A stretch of 6,617 nt of DNA from Galactobacter sp. (GTDB lineage: Bacteria; Actinomycetota; Actinomycetes; Actinomycetales; Micrococcaceae): the NCBI RefSeq assembly GCF_022712295.1, contig NZ_JALAGT010000026.1, forward strand, positions 1 to 6,617, given 5' to 3'. The notes beneath the pieces are model-generated. The model had not been told where the DNA came from and searched no databases. It worked only from the letters and a program-made list of their open reading frames with translations. The position numbers and the translations under genes were made by a program. Of this stretch, positions 1-5,196 are shown in pieces (within the stretch, counting starts at the first letter, position 1; each line of letters begins with the position of its first letter).

Positions 1-279
1 CCTCCGGGGCGGACGCGGAACGGCGGGGACGCTGCGAGGAGGTTTCTGGGCGCGTGGTCATAGGGGGATCCGTTTCTTCTAGGGAAGAGTCCGTCCGGCG
101 CGGGTATGCGCGGCCTTCGCCCCGTGAACGCCGTGATCGGCGAACAGCCTTCTTTGCCAGTGGGGGATGCCTGGACCCGGGGACGGATACAACCGGATCG
201 TGTTTCAGTCTACGCGGGCGTCCCGGAGGGTGTCCCTAGCCGATGGCGGTGATCTGCACCATGCAAGCTGCTTCTGGGA
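1..279. other. Left-edge stretch with no supported gene
   Basis: I find no convincing coding region here. Several short open stretches run off the left edge, but none has a recognisable protein sequence, a ribosome binding site or a leaderless-type promoter. A toxin gene of the PIN family, which often follows antitoxin-like HTH genes such as the one ending at 280, would be expected to read leftward through this stretch. The leftward frames just past that stop close quickly: an ATG at 262 gives only eight codons before a stop. The stretch may hold degraded sequence or the 3' region of a gene outside the window. Confidence 0.5.
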
Positions 280-681
280 TCACTCGTTCTCGGAGCCGCG
301 GTGGGCCTTGGCCCATGCCAGAACGTCTGCGGAACGGTAGCGCCGATGGGTTCCACGGTAGGTCACGGGGATGCTGCCTGCGTCGCTGAGGTTACGCAGA
401 TAGGTCTGTGAGATCCCCGCCAGCTTCGCGGCCTGGGCGGTGGTCAGCCACGCGTGGGCGGCGTGGATCTCGACCCCCTCGCCGTCCGCGAGCCGCCGGA
501 GGAGTTCGATCACTGCGTCGCGGGCACCGTCTGGCAGCCGCAGGGACGTGCCGTCGACAAAGACCGAGACGTCTGCCTTGGCACTCAGAGCCTCTCCGAG
601 GCGGGCCGCCTCTTGCGGGGGCAGCGCGGGATACGTGGATTGCCGCCCGACGGCGGTCACAGGTTGATTCATGGACACCAT
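280..681 (-). CDS. Excisionase/MerR-type helix-turn-helix DNA-binding protein, antitoxin-like
   Basis: A small DNA-binding protein of 133 residues. The C-terminal half (about residues 79-126) is an excisionase/MerR-type winged helix-turn-helix: LTTAQAAKLAGIS is the first part of the HTH, and YRGTHRRYRSADVLAW is the typical wing with the conserved HRR(Y/F) strand and the DVLAW helix. The N-terminal half (about 17-75) has a strand and a helix ending in LLRRLADGEGVEI, as in actinobacterial antitoxin-like proteins that usually precede a PIN-domain toxin gene. No such gene is visible downstream, so this looks like an orphan, or its partner may be the divergent NYN gene 90 bp away. The start is uncertain: ATG at 681 is used here, but an in-frame ATG at 672 would also fit, and neither has a strong Shine-Dalgarno. 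The family call is firm; the antitoxin role is inference. Confidence 0.82.
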   Translation of the reverse strand: MVSMNQPVTAVGRQSTYPALPPQEAARLGEALSAKADVSVFVDGTSLRLPDGARDAVIELLRRLADGEGVEIHAAHAWLTTAQAAKLAGISQTYLRNLSDAGSIPVTYRGTHRRYRSADVLAWAKAHRGSENE

Positions 682-697
682 TGCACCGCGCGGGCTG

Positions 698-709
698 CCA
701 ACATGCTGG
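698..709. promoter_or_regulatory. Possible operator: imperfect 12-bp palindrome in the HTH/NYN divergent region
   Basis: CCAACATGCTGG is a dyad with five of six positions paired, lying 17 bases upstream of the HTH gene's first ATG. A self-regulating HTH protein could bind such a site, but 12 imperfect bases can occur by chance in a region this GC-rich. Confidence 0.2.
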
Positions 710-759
710 GAGGCGGGGCGGAGTGGCCGTGGACTCAGGTCGGGCGAGATGCCTGCGGG

Positions 760-765
760 TACCGT
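760..765 (+). promoter_or_regulatory. Leaderless -10 element of the NYN gene
   Basis: TACCGT fits the actinobacterial TAnnnT -10 pattern and ends exactly six bases before the ATG at 772, which would place transcription start on the A of the start codon. No Shine-Dalgarno is seen before that ATG, which agrees with leaderless translation. No convincing -35 is visible. The same geometry occurs at 3207-3212. Confidence 0.6.
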
Positions 766-771
766 TGGGGT

Positions 772-1323
772 ATGACAGAACGTAAAACATATTTGCTCGT
801 CGATGGCGAGAATATTGATGCAACGCTGGGGAACTCCGTACTAGGCCGCCGCCCTCACTCCGATGAGCGTCCGCGGTGGAATGTGTTGCTTGAGCACTTC
901 TCCGAGTCCTGGGGCCAGCCCGTGGTCCCGCTGTTCTTTCTGGCCGCCAACGGCGACCTCCCCATGACCTTCGTCCAGGCGCTCATCGCCATGGGGTACA
1001 AGCCCGTGCCGTTGAACGGCGAGGGCAAGGTCGTGGACATCGCCATCCAGCGCACCGCAGCGGCCCTGAAGGACCGTGAGGGCGATGTGGTCCTCGTCAG
1101 TCACGACCGTGATTTCGCCGAGCAGATGGCGGACCTGGCCGAGGACGAGGAGGAACGTCGCCTCGCCGCTGTGGGCTTCGGCGAGTTCATGGCGGGGGAC
1201 CTGCGCAAGATCCCGGGCCTGGAGATCATCGACCTGGAGTACGACGTCCAGGCGTTCAAGAAGCCCCTGCCGCGCGTCCACATCATCGACATCGACGAGT
1301 TCGACCCGCTGGACTTCATCTGA
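772..1323 (+). CDS. NYN-domain (LabA-like, PIN-fold) putative ribonuclease
   Basis: A 183-residue protein of the NYN family, a PIN-like fold of presumed metal-dependent ribonucleases. The acidic site is visible: D11 in LLVDGENID near the start, D89 in GKVVDIAIQ, and D112/D114 in LVSHDRDF. The helix after the last strand and the tail from about residue 140 are rich in acidic residues and end in IDEFDPLDFI. I chose the ATG at 772 rather than upstream in-frame codons because the DGEN strand normally lies close to the N-terminus and because a TAnnnT -10 sits six bases upstream. The first 18 codons are unusually A/T-rich (7 of 18 end in G or C), unlike the rest of the gene, which suits initiation on an unstructured leaderless end. 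It is divergent from the antitoxin-like HTH gene and convergent with cycA. The cellular substrate is unknown; RNA cleavage is the family expectation, not shown here. Confidence 0.88.
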   Translation: MTERKTYLLVDGENIDATLGNSVLGRRPHSDERPRWNVLLEHFSESWGQPVVPLFFLAANGDLPMTFVQALIAMGYKPVPLNGEGKVVDIAIQRTAAALKDREGDVVLVSHDRDFAEQMADLAEDEEERRLAAVGFGEFMAGDLRKIPGLEIIDLEYDVQAFKKPLPRVHIIDIDEFDPLDFI

Positions 1324-1385
1324 TCCGCTCGGAACGGTCGTTTGCACCTCCCGGCTCGGTCCGCGCCTGGACGTGTCTTCGGCGC

Positions 1386-1434
1386 GATACCTAGCTTCAG
1401 TCCAGTCGCCGTGATTGCGCTGAAGTCAGGTATC
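1386..1434 (+). repeat. Imperfect stem-loop in the 3' region of the NYN gene
   Basis: Bases 1386-1401 pair with 1419-1434 across a 17-base loop. The outer seven pairs (GATACCT with AGGTATC) and the inner run CTTCAG with CTGAAG are perfect; there is one A/C mismatch and, in RNA, two G-U pairs. It lies 62 bases after the NYN stop and has no T-run after it, so a simple intrinsic terminator is unlikely. It could be a 3' UTR structure or a protein-binding dyad. Confidence 0.55.
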
Positions 1435-1448
1435 CAGCTGAAGTCAGG
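1419..1448 (+). repeat. 12-bp direct repeat, 18-bp period
   Basis: GCTGAAGTCAGG occurs at 1419-1430 and again at 1437-1448, exactly 18 bases apart start to start. The first copy overlaps the right arm of the stem-loop at 1386-1434, so the second copy could compete for pairing with the left arm, although it lacks the outer TATC match. Its function is unknown. Confidence 0.6.
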
Positions 1449-1482
1449 CGGGGCGGTGGTGGGAGAGAAACCTCGGCCGGAA

Positions 1483-1535
1483 CACAAAGGTGCCCGACGG
1501 CGCGTACTCAGTACGCGCCGTCGGGCACCTTTGTG
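1483..1535. terminator. Perfect long inverted repeat, probable bidirectional terminator
   Basis: Arms 1483-1508 and 1510-1535 are perfect reverse complements around a single central base, giving 26 pairs on paper and about 25 with a real loop. The stem has a G/C-rich core (GGTGCCCGACGGCGCG), and its outer ends carry AAA on one side and TTT on the other, so each strand ends the hairpin with a short U-run inside the stem. It begins 12 bases after the cycA stop and lies 160 bases after the NYN stop, between two convergent genes. Termination in both directions is the simplest reading. Confidence 0.85.
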
Positions 1536-1546
1536 CGTGACAGAGG

Positions 1547-3052
1547 TCAGCCGGCGTGCTCCGCACGCCAGGCGGCGGCCTCCTGGTGTTCCTTGGCCAC
1601 GATGGCGCGGTGCTCCGCACGGGCGGCCGCGTGGAAACGGCTGCGGCGCAGGAACAGGTAGCCGATCCCGAGCAGGATGAACCAGATCGGGGTAGCGATG
1701 AGGCCGGCCAGGGTGTCTGCGTCGAAGACGAAGGCCACCAACAGGAATACGAAGAACGCGAACACCACCCACGGCATCACGAGGCCACCAGGCATCTTGA
1801 ACTTGGATTCGGCATGGGCCTGCGGGCGGCGCTTGCGGTGGACAAGGTAGCTCACCAGGATCAGCGTCCACACGAACATGAAGCACAGCGAGGAGATCGT
1901 GGTGACCACGGAGAAGCCCTTGGACTGGTCCAGGCCGAACACGAGCAGCACCACCGAGGCCAGCAGGAAGACACCGGAGAGGAACAGCGCGTTCTGTGGG
2001 ACCTTGCGCTTGGACAGCTTGCCGAACTGTCGCGGCGCATCACCGTCGGTGGAGAGCCCGTAAAGCATGCGTGAAGTGGAATATATCCCGGAGTTGGCCG
2101 AGGAAAGGGCGGAGGTCAGCACCACCAGGTTGACCAGGTGGGCCGCGGCGCCGAGCCCGGCCAGGGAGAACAGCATGACGAAGGGCGATTCGTCGGCGCT
2201 GAACCGAGTCCAGGGGACCACGGACATCAGCACCACGAGGGAGCCGACGTAGAAGAGCAGGATGCGCACCGGGATGGCGTTGACGGCCTTGGGGAGGTTG
2301 TGCTCGGGATCCTTGGTCTCGGCCGCGGCGGTACCGACCAGTTCGATGCCGACGAACGCGAACACGGCGATCTGGAAGCCACCGACGAAGCCGATCCAGC
2401 CGCCGCCGAAGAACCCGCCGCCATGATTGAAGAGGTTCGCGAAGGAGGCTGTGGCGCCTGCGTGCTCAAATCCGGTGACGATCATGACAAGACCCACCAC
2501 GATCAGTGCGGAGATCGCCACGATCTTGATCAGGGCGAACCAGAACTCGGTCTCGCCGAAGCCGCGCACCGACGGCAGGTTCAACGCCAACAGGATGCCG
2601 ATCACCACCAAGGCGGTGACCCATACCGGGAAGCTGTCGGCCCAGAACTTCACGTACACGGAGGCGATCACGATGACGTCTGCAACGCCGGTGACGATCC
2701 AGCAGAACCAGTAGGTCCAGCCCACGAAGTATCCGGCCCAGGGGCCCAGGATGTCTGCTGCGAAGTCGGCGAAGTTGCGGTAGCCGCTCTTGGAGAGCAG
2801 AAGCTCCCCCATGGCTCGCATGACGAAGTAGAGCATGAAGCCGATGATCATGTAGACCAGGATCACGGCGGGACCCGCCACGGAGATGGTCTTGCCTGAG
2901 CCCATGAACAGGCCGGTGCCGATGGCGCCGCCGATCGCGATGAGCTGGATGTGGCGGTTGCTGAGGGCGCGCTCGAGCTTTGGGGCGTCGGCTGCTTCGT
3001 AGCCCGGTTCCTGACCTGGCTCGAAAGCGGGGGTGTTCTGCTGTTGACTCAC
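1547..3052 (-). CDS. cycA: CycA-like D-serine/D-alanine/glycine permease (APC superfamily)
   Basis: A 501-residue integral membrane transporter of the amino acid-polyamine-organocation superfamily, predicted to import D-alanine, D-serine and glycine by proton symport across the cell membrane; this is also the route of D-cycloserine in other bacteria. Much of the sequence matches E. coli CycA as I recall it: SNRHIQLIAIGGAIGTG (about 31-47) in TM1, VMRAMGELL (78-86), GPWAGYFVGWTYWFCW (103-118), FQIAVFAFVGIELVGTAAAE (226-245) and SSANSGIYSTSRML (317-330). About 12 hydrophobic segments are present. The start is GTG at 3052, which leaves a 30-residue polar N-terminus, normal for the family; no strong Shine-Dalgarno is seen. 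A charged C-terminal tail of about 30 residues (from 470) extends beyond the E. coli protein. The gene is monocistronic, ending at a strong hairpin. D-amino-acid specificity is by homology; a general amino-acid permease is the alternative. Confidence 0.9.
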   Translation of the reverse strand: MSQQQNTPAFEPGQEPGYEAADAPKLERALSNRHIQLIAIGGAIGTGLFMGSGKTISVAGPAVILVYMIIGFMLYFVMRAMGELLLSKSGYRNFADFAADILGPWAGYFVGWTYWFCWIVTGVADVIVIASVYVKFWADSFPVWVTALVVIGILLALNLPSVRGFGETEFWFALIKIVAISALIVVGLVMIVTGFEHAGATASFANLFNHGGGFFGGGWIGFVGGFQIAVFAFVGIELVGTAAAETKDPEHNLPKAVNAIPVRILLFYVGSLVVLMSVVPWTRFSADESPFVMLFSLAGLGAAAHLVNLVVLTSALSSANSGIYSTSRMLYGLSTDGDAPRQFGKLSKRKVPQNALFLSGVFLLASVVLLVFGLDQSKGFSVVTTISSLCFMFVWTLILVSYLVHRKRRPQAHAESKFKMPGGLVMPWVVFAFFVFLLVAFVFDADTLAGLIATPIWFILLGIGYLFLRRSRFHAAARAEHRAIVAKEHQEAAAWRAEHAG

Positions 3053-3060
3053 GACTGCAG

Positions 3061-3066
3061 ACCCTA
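3061..3066 (-). promoter_or_regulatory. Candidate -10 element for cycA
   Basis: On the minus strand TAGGGT lies eight bases before the GTG start at 3052. It fits TAnnnT, and transcription would begin within one or two bases of the start codon, so the message would be nearly leaderless. No clear -35 is visible. The alternative is to read the GTAGGG overlapping it as a weak Shine-Dalgarno. Confidence 0.4.
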
Positions 3067-3115
3067 CTCAGTCTGTGTTTCGGCTGCGTCACTGGAGGCG
3101 ATGGTGACGCGGATG

Positions 3116-3169
3116 AGATTCGGCACACACCGGTGTGACGTTTTCGGGAAGACCGTATATGCCGAATCT
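3116..3169. promoter_or_regulatory. Nested inverted repeats, candidate operator between cycA and the citE-like gene
   Basis: A perfect 10-bp inverted repeat (AGATTCGGCA at 3116-3125 and TGCCGAATCT at 3160-3169) encloses a perfect 12-bp palindrome, CACACCGGTGTG, at 3126-3137, directly next to the left arm. The structure lies in the 166-bp divergent promoter region, upstream of the candidate -10 elements of both genes. A dimeric regulator such as the TetR protein encoded at 4069-4632 could bind here, but nothing in the sequence ties the two together. It lies too far from either stop codon to be a terminator. Confidence 0.5.
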
Positions 3170-3206
3170 GGTATGAAAGGTCTGCGGGGAAGGTCCTGAA
3201 CGCCGG

Positions 3207-3212
3207 TAGGCT
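3207..3212 (+). promoter_or_regulatory. Leaderless -10 element of the citE-like gene
   Basis: TAGGCT matches TAnnnT and ends six bases before the ATG at 3219, the spacing expected if transcription starts at the A of the start codon. There is no Shine-Dalgarno in the gap. No obvious -35 is seen upstream. Confidence 0.65.
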
Positions 3213-3218
3213 GGACCC

Positions 3219-4064
3219 ATGCCGTTCCGGAATCTTCGCGCCGCGTCCCTGCCTGCCAAGCTCTCCCGCTCGTGGTTGCTGGTCAACGCCCTCAAGCCGG
3301 AACTCTTCGGTCCGGCCCTGACCTCGGAGGCGGATTCCGTGGTCTTCGACATGGAGGCGCCGATCCCGCAGGACAAGAAGCAGGAGGCACGTGACAACGT
3401 GGTGAACGCGCTCTCGTCCGGCATGACCGGCTGGGTGCGCGTGAACCCGCCCACCTCCGAGCATTGGGCGGATGATCTGGCCGCTCTGAACAAGGTCCCT
3501 GGTGTGCGCGGCGTGATGCTCGCGGAGACGGAGAAGCCGGAACAGGTCACCTACACCGCCATGCGTCTGGCGGCAGGCACCCCCGTTCTCGCCCTGATCG
3601 AGAGCGCGGAGGGTATCGAGAACGCCACGGCGATCGCCTCGGCACCAGGCACGTTCCGTTTGGCCTTCGGCATCAACGATTTCCGCAAGGACACCGGTGT
3701 GGGGGACGATCCCATGGCGTTGGCCTACGCTCGCGGCCGCCTGGTGGTTGCCTCCCGCGTCGGGCGCCTGCCCGGTGCCATCGACGGCCCAAGCGCGGCC
3801 GGGGCCACGTCAGAGGACGTGAACCGAGACTGCCGCGTCACCGCGACCATGGGCATGACCGGGAAGCTGGTGCTGGACATGGGTTCTGTGGACGAAGTCA
3901 ACAGGGGCCTGTCGCCGTCCACCGATGAGATGTCTTGGGCCCATGAGCTGTTGGACGCCCACGAACACGGTGCGGCCATGACAGATGGTTCCTACCTGCC
4001 GCGTCTGAAGCGTGCACAGAAGATCGCGGATCTCGCGGAGTCCTACGGCCTCTGGAACGCCTGA
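3219..4064 (+). CDS. HpcH/HpaI aldolase / citrate lyase beta-like (CitE-like) protein
   Basis: A 281-residue TIM-barrel protein of the CitE-like CoA-ester lyase family. Such enzymes make or break a C-C bond or hydrolyse the thioester of an acyl-CoA such as citramalyl-CoA or malyl-CoA, using Mg2+. Visible family positions are R17 in SRSWLLV, D44 and E46 in VVFDMEAP (usually DLED), the AR at 57-58, R74 in WVRVNP, E128 in LALIESAEG and D154 in FGINDF; E128 and D154 are the expected metal ligands. GAIDGP at 186-191 is the usual strand before the last barrel segment. Near the end the family motif GK..IHPSQ is replaced by GKLVLDMGS (215-223), while the following VN and SPS are kept. The ATG at 3219 is supported by the -10 six bases before it. 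The gene is convergent with tetR, 4 bp apart, and divergent from cycA. The exact substrate cannot be told. Confidence 0.85.
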   Translation: MPFRNLRAASLPAKLSRSWLLVNALKPELFGPALTSEADSVVFDMEAPIPQDKKQEARDNVVNALSSGMTGWVRVNPPTSEHWADDLAALNKVPGVRGVMLAETEKPEQVTYTAMRLAAGTPVLALIESAEGIENATAIASAPGTFRLAFGINDFRKDTGVGDDPMALAYARGRLVVASRVGRLPGAIDGPSAAGATSEDVNRDCRVTATMGMTGKLVLDMGSVDEVNRGLSPSTDEMSWAHELLDAHEHGAAMTDGSYLPRLKRAQKIADLAESYGLWNA

Positions 4065-4068
4065 CGTT

Positions 4069-4632
4069 TCAGCGCACCGGCCACCATGCGGGGAAGAGCG
4101 CCAGCATGCGGGACGCCCGCCCCTCGCTGTCCTCGTCGTCACTGTTCACCCAGTCAAGGCAGGTGCCGAGCAGAGCGCCTGCGATGAAGGCGCTGGCCTC
4201 TGCATACGGCTTCGGAACGTCCACCCCGTCCATACCCGCGAGGGTCTCCACCGCAAGCTGTGCGCGGTGATGCAGGTCCTCCTCCAGCTTGGCTAGGAGT
4301 GCTCCCTTCCACGGGGAGGCGAAGAGGGGCCGCAGGACCGGCCGCTTGCTACGAAGGTGGTCCATCAGTGCCACCGTCGCCTGCCGGTAGGCGTTGATGG
4401 CATCCGCGGTATCCACCTCCACGGTGGTGATGACATCGATGTCCTCAGCGAGGACATCGACCGCGAACTCTTCGAGGCTGTTGGCGTGGCCATAGAACGT
4501 GGTTCGGTGAACACCGGCCTCATTGCACAGCTGCGCAACGCTCACCGACGTGACTGCGTCATCCGCAGCGAGGCGGAGCAAGGCTGCTTTCAACGCCTGA
4601 CGGGTACGGATCTGACGCGGATCATCTGCCAC
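4069..4632 (-). CDS. TetR/AcrR-family transcriptional regulator
   Basis: A 187-residue DNA-binding repressor-type protein. The N-terminal HTH is clear: RTRQALKAALLRLAAD (helix 1, about 9-24), then TSVSVAQLCNEAGVHRTTFYGH (28-49) with the usual TTFY.HF-like recognition helix, here TTFYGHANSLEEF. The remaining helices (about 55-187) form the variable ligand-binding domain, with a late GALLGTCLDWVN (152-163) typical of the dimer interface. I chose the GTG at 4632 because a purine-rich GGAAGAGAGA lies five bases upstream and the protein then begins just before helix 1; an in-frame GTG at 4683 would add 17 residues but has no ribosome site. The gene ends 4 bp from the convergent citE-like gene with no terminator between, so the transcripts probably overlap. 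Targets may be itself, the citE-like gene or the FAH operon; its ligand is unknown. Confidence 0.88.
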   Translation of the reverse strand: MADDPRQIRTRQALKAALLRLAADDAVTSVSVAQLCNEAGVHRTTFYGHANSLEEFAVDVLAEDIDVITTVEVDTADAINAYRQATVALMDHLRSKRPVLRPLFASPWKGALLAKLEEDLHHRAQLAVETLAGMDGVDVPKPYAEASAFIAGALLGTCLDWVNSDDEDSEGRASRMLALFPAWWPVR

Positions 4633-4704
4633 GGGGTCTCTCTTCCATTTCTGCGTTCGCGACGCAACCGATGGGAACAGCACTTCGCTGATCGCGAGCC
4701 ACGA

Positions 4705-4710
4705 ATTCTA
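4705..4710 (-). promoter_or_regulatory. Candidate -10 element for tetR
   Basis: On the minus strand TAGAAT matches the TATAAT consensus at five of six positions. Transcription would begin near 4698, giving a leader of about 65 bases to the preferred GTG at 4632. No good -35 is visible at 16-18 bases, so activity may depend on another factor or be weak. Confidence 0.45.
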
Positions 4711-4742
4711 CTCGTTGTCGGGTTCTGCCACTTGCGTACTGC

Positions 4743-4764
4743 TGACGTTTCTATCAGACGTTCT
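4743..4764. repeat. Short direct repeat upstream of the tetR promoter
   Basis: GACGTTTCT (4744-4752) and GACGTTCT (4757-4764) are near-identical copies 13 bases apart, just upstream of the candidate tetR -10 and in the gap after the lipoprotein gene. In minus orientation they read AGAACGTC and AGAAACGTC. They could be tandem half-sites for a regulator; the match is short. Confidence 0.3.
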
Positions 4765-4799
4765 CAGTTCATGGCGGCGCAAAACCTCATGACGACCGT

Positions 4800-5195
4800 T
4801 CAGTCCTGGCCGTCCTGGTCCGGTTCAGCGATATCACGCATGGTCCCGTCCTTCAGGTCATCTTGCCGGCAGAACTGCTTGATGGAATCCACCGCGGTCA
4901 ACGCCTGGGCTGAACTGATGAACTCGTCGTCCAGCTCCCGCGACGTGTTCTGAATGACCCTGACCTGGTCCTCTTCACTCAGGCCCAGGTAATCACTGCA
5001 TTTGGTGTCTGGCCCCAGGGCGGTCTTCGCGGTGGATGCTGACGTTGACGCGGCAGCCGGGTCGTCCTCGGATCCCGAGCACGCGGCGAGCGATGCCGTT
5101 GCGAGCAGCCCCGCGGTCAGCGCGGCGCCCAGTCGAGCGAGGTGGCGATTGCGTCGAGTGAGGCGCAGGCTCCGATGGGTGTCGAAATCGGTCAT
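4800..5195 (-). CDS. Small secreted lipoprotein of unknown function
   Basis: A 131-residue protein with a lipoprotein signal: a basic N-terminus (RLTRRNRHLARLG), a hydrophobic stretch (about 23-35) and the lipobox LAAC with C39 as the predicted lipidated residue. The mature part is about 93 residues: a low-complexity Ser/Ala/Thr linker (44-58) and then a compact acidic domain (64-125) with only two further cysteines, C66 and C109, which could form a disulfide outside the membrane. The spacing KCSDYLGLSEEDQ...FC is reminiscent of small HdeA-like actinobacterial domains, but I cannot confirm this. The ATG at 5195 is preferred over upstream in-frame codons because a GGAGG lies nine bases before it and because it yields the clean signal peptide. 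It starts one base after the FAH stop, so the two are almost surely cotranscribed. Confidence 0.83.
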   Translation of the reverse strand: MTDFDTHRSLRLTRRNRHLARLGAALTAGLLATASLAACSGSEDDPAAASTSASTAKTALGPDTKCSDYLGLSEEDQVRVIQNTSRELDDEFISSAQALTAVDSIKQFCRQDDLKDGTMRDIAEPDQDGQD

Positions 5196-5196
5196 G

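Noticed and set aside
1..61. Possible leftward gene start at an ATG at 61-59, open to the window edge with G/C-rich third positions
   Set aside because: Only 20 codons are visible, with no Shine-Dalgarno, no -10 at leaderless spacing and no recognisable sequence; a rightward reading of the same bases is equally open.
3..239. Rightward open stretch of about 79 codons from the left edge
   Set aside because: Arg/Gly/Ser-rich composition without any family resemblance or start signal; typical of a chance open frame in GC-rich DNA.
454..771. N-terminal extension of the NYN protein by 106 residues
   Set aside because: It lies over the opposite-strand HTH gene, has no family match, and the -10 at 760-765 together with the position of the DGEN motif support the ATG at 772.
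2138..2899. Long rightward open frame of 253 codons opposite cycA
   Set aside because: It is a His/Asp/Gly-rich shadow of the permease gene on the other strand, as GC-rich genes commonly produce.
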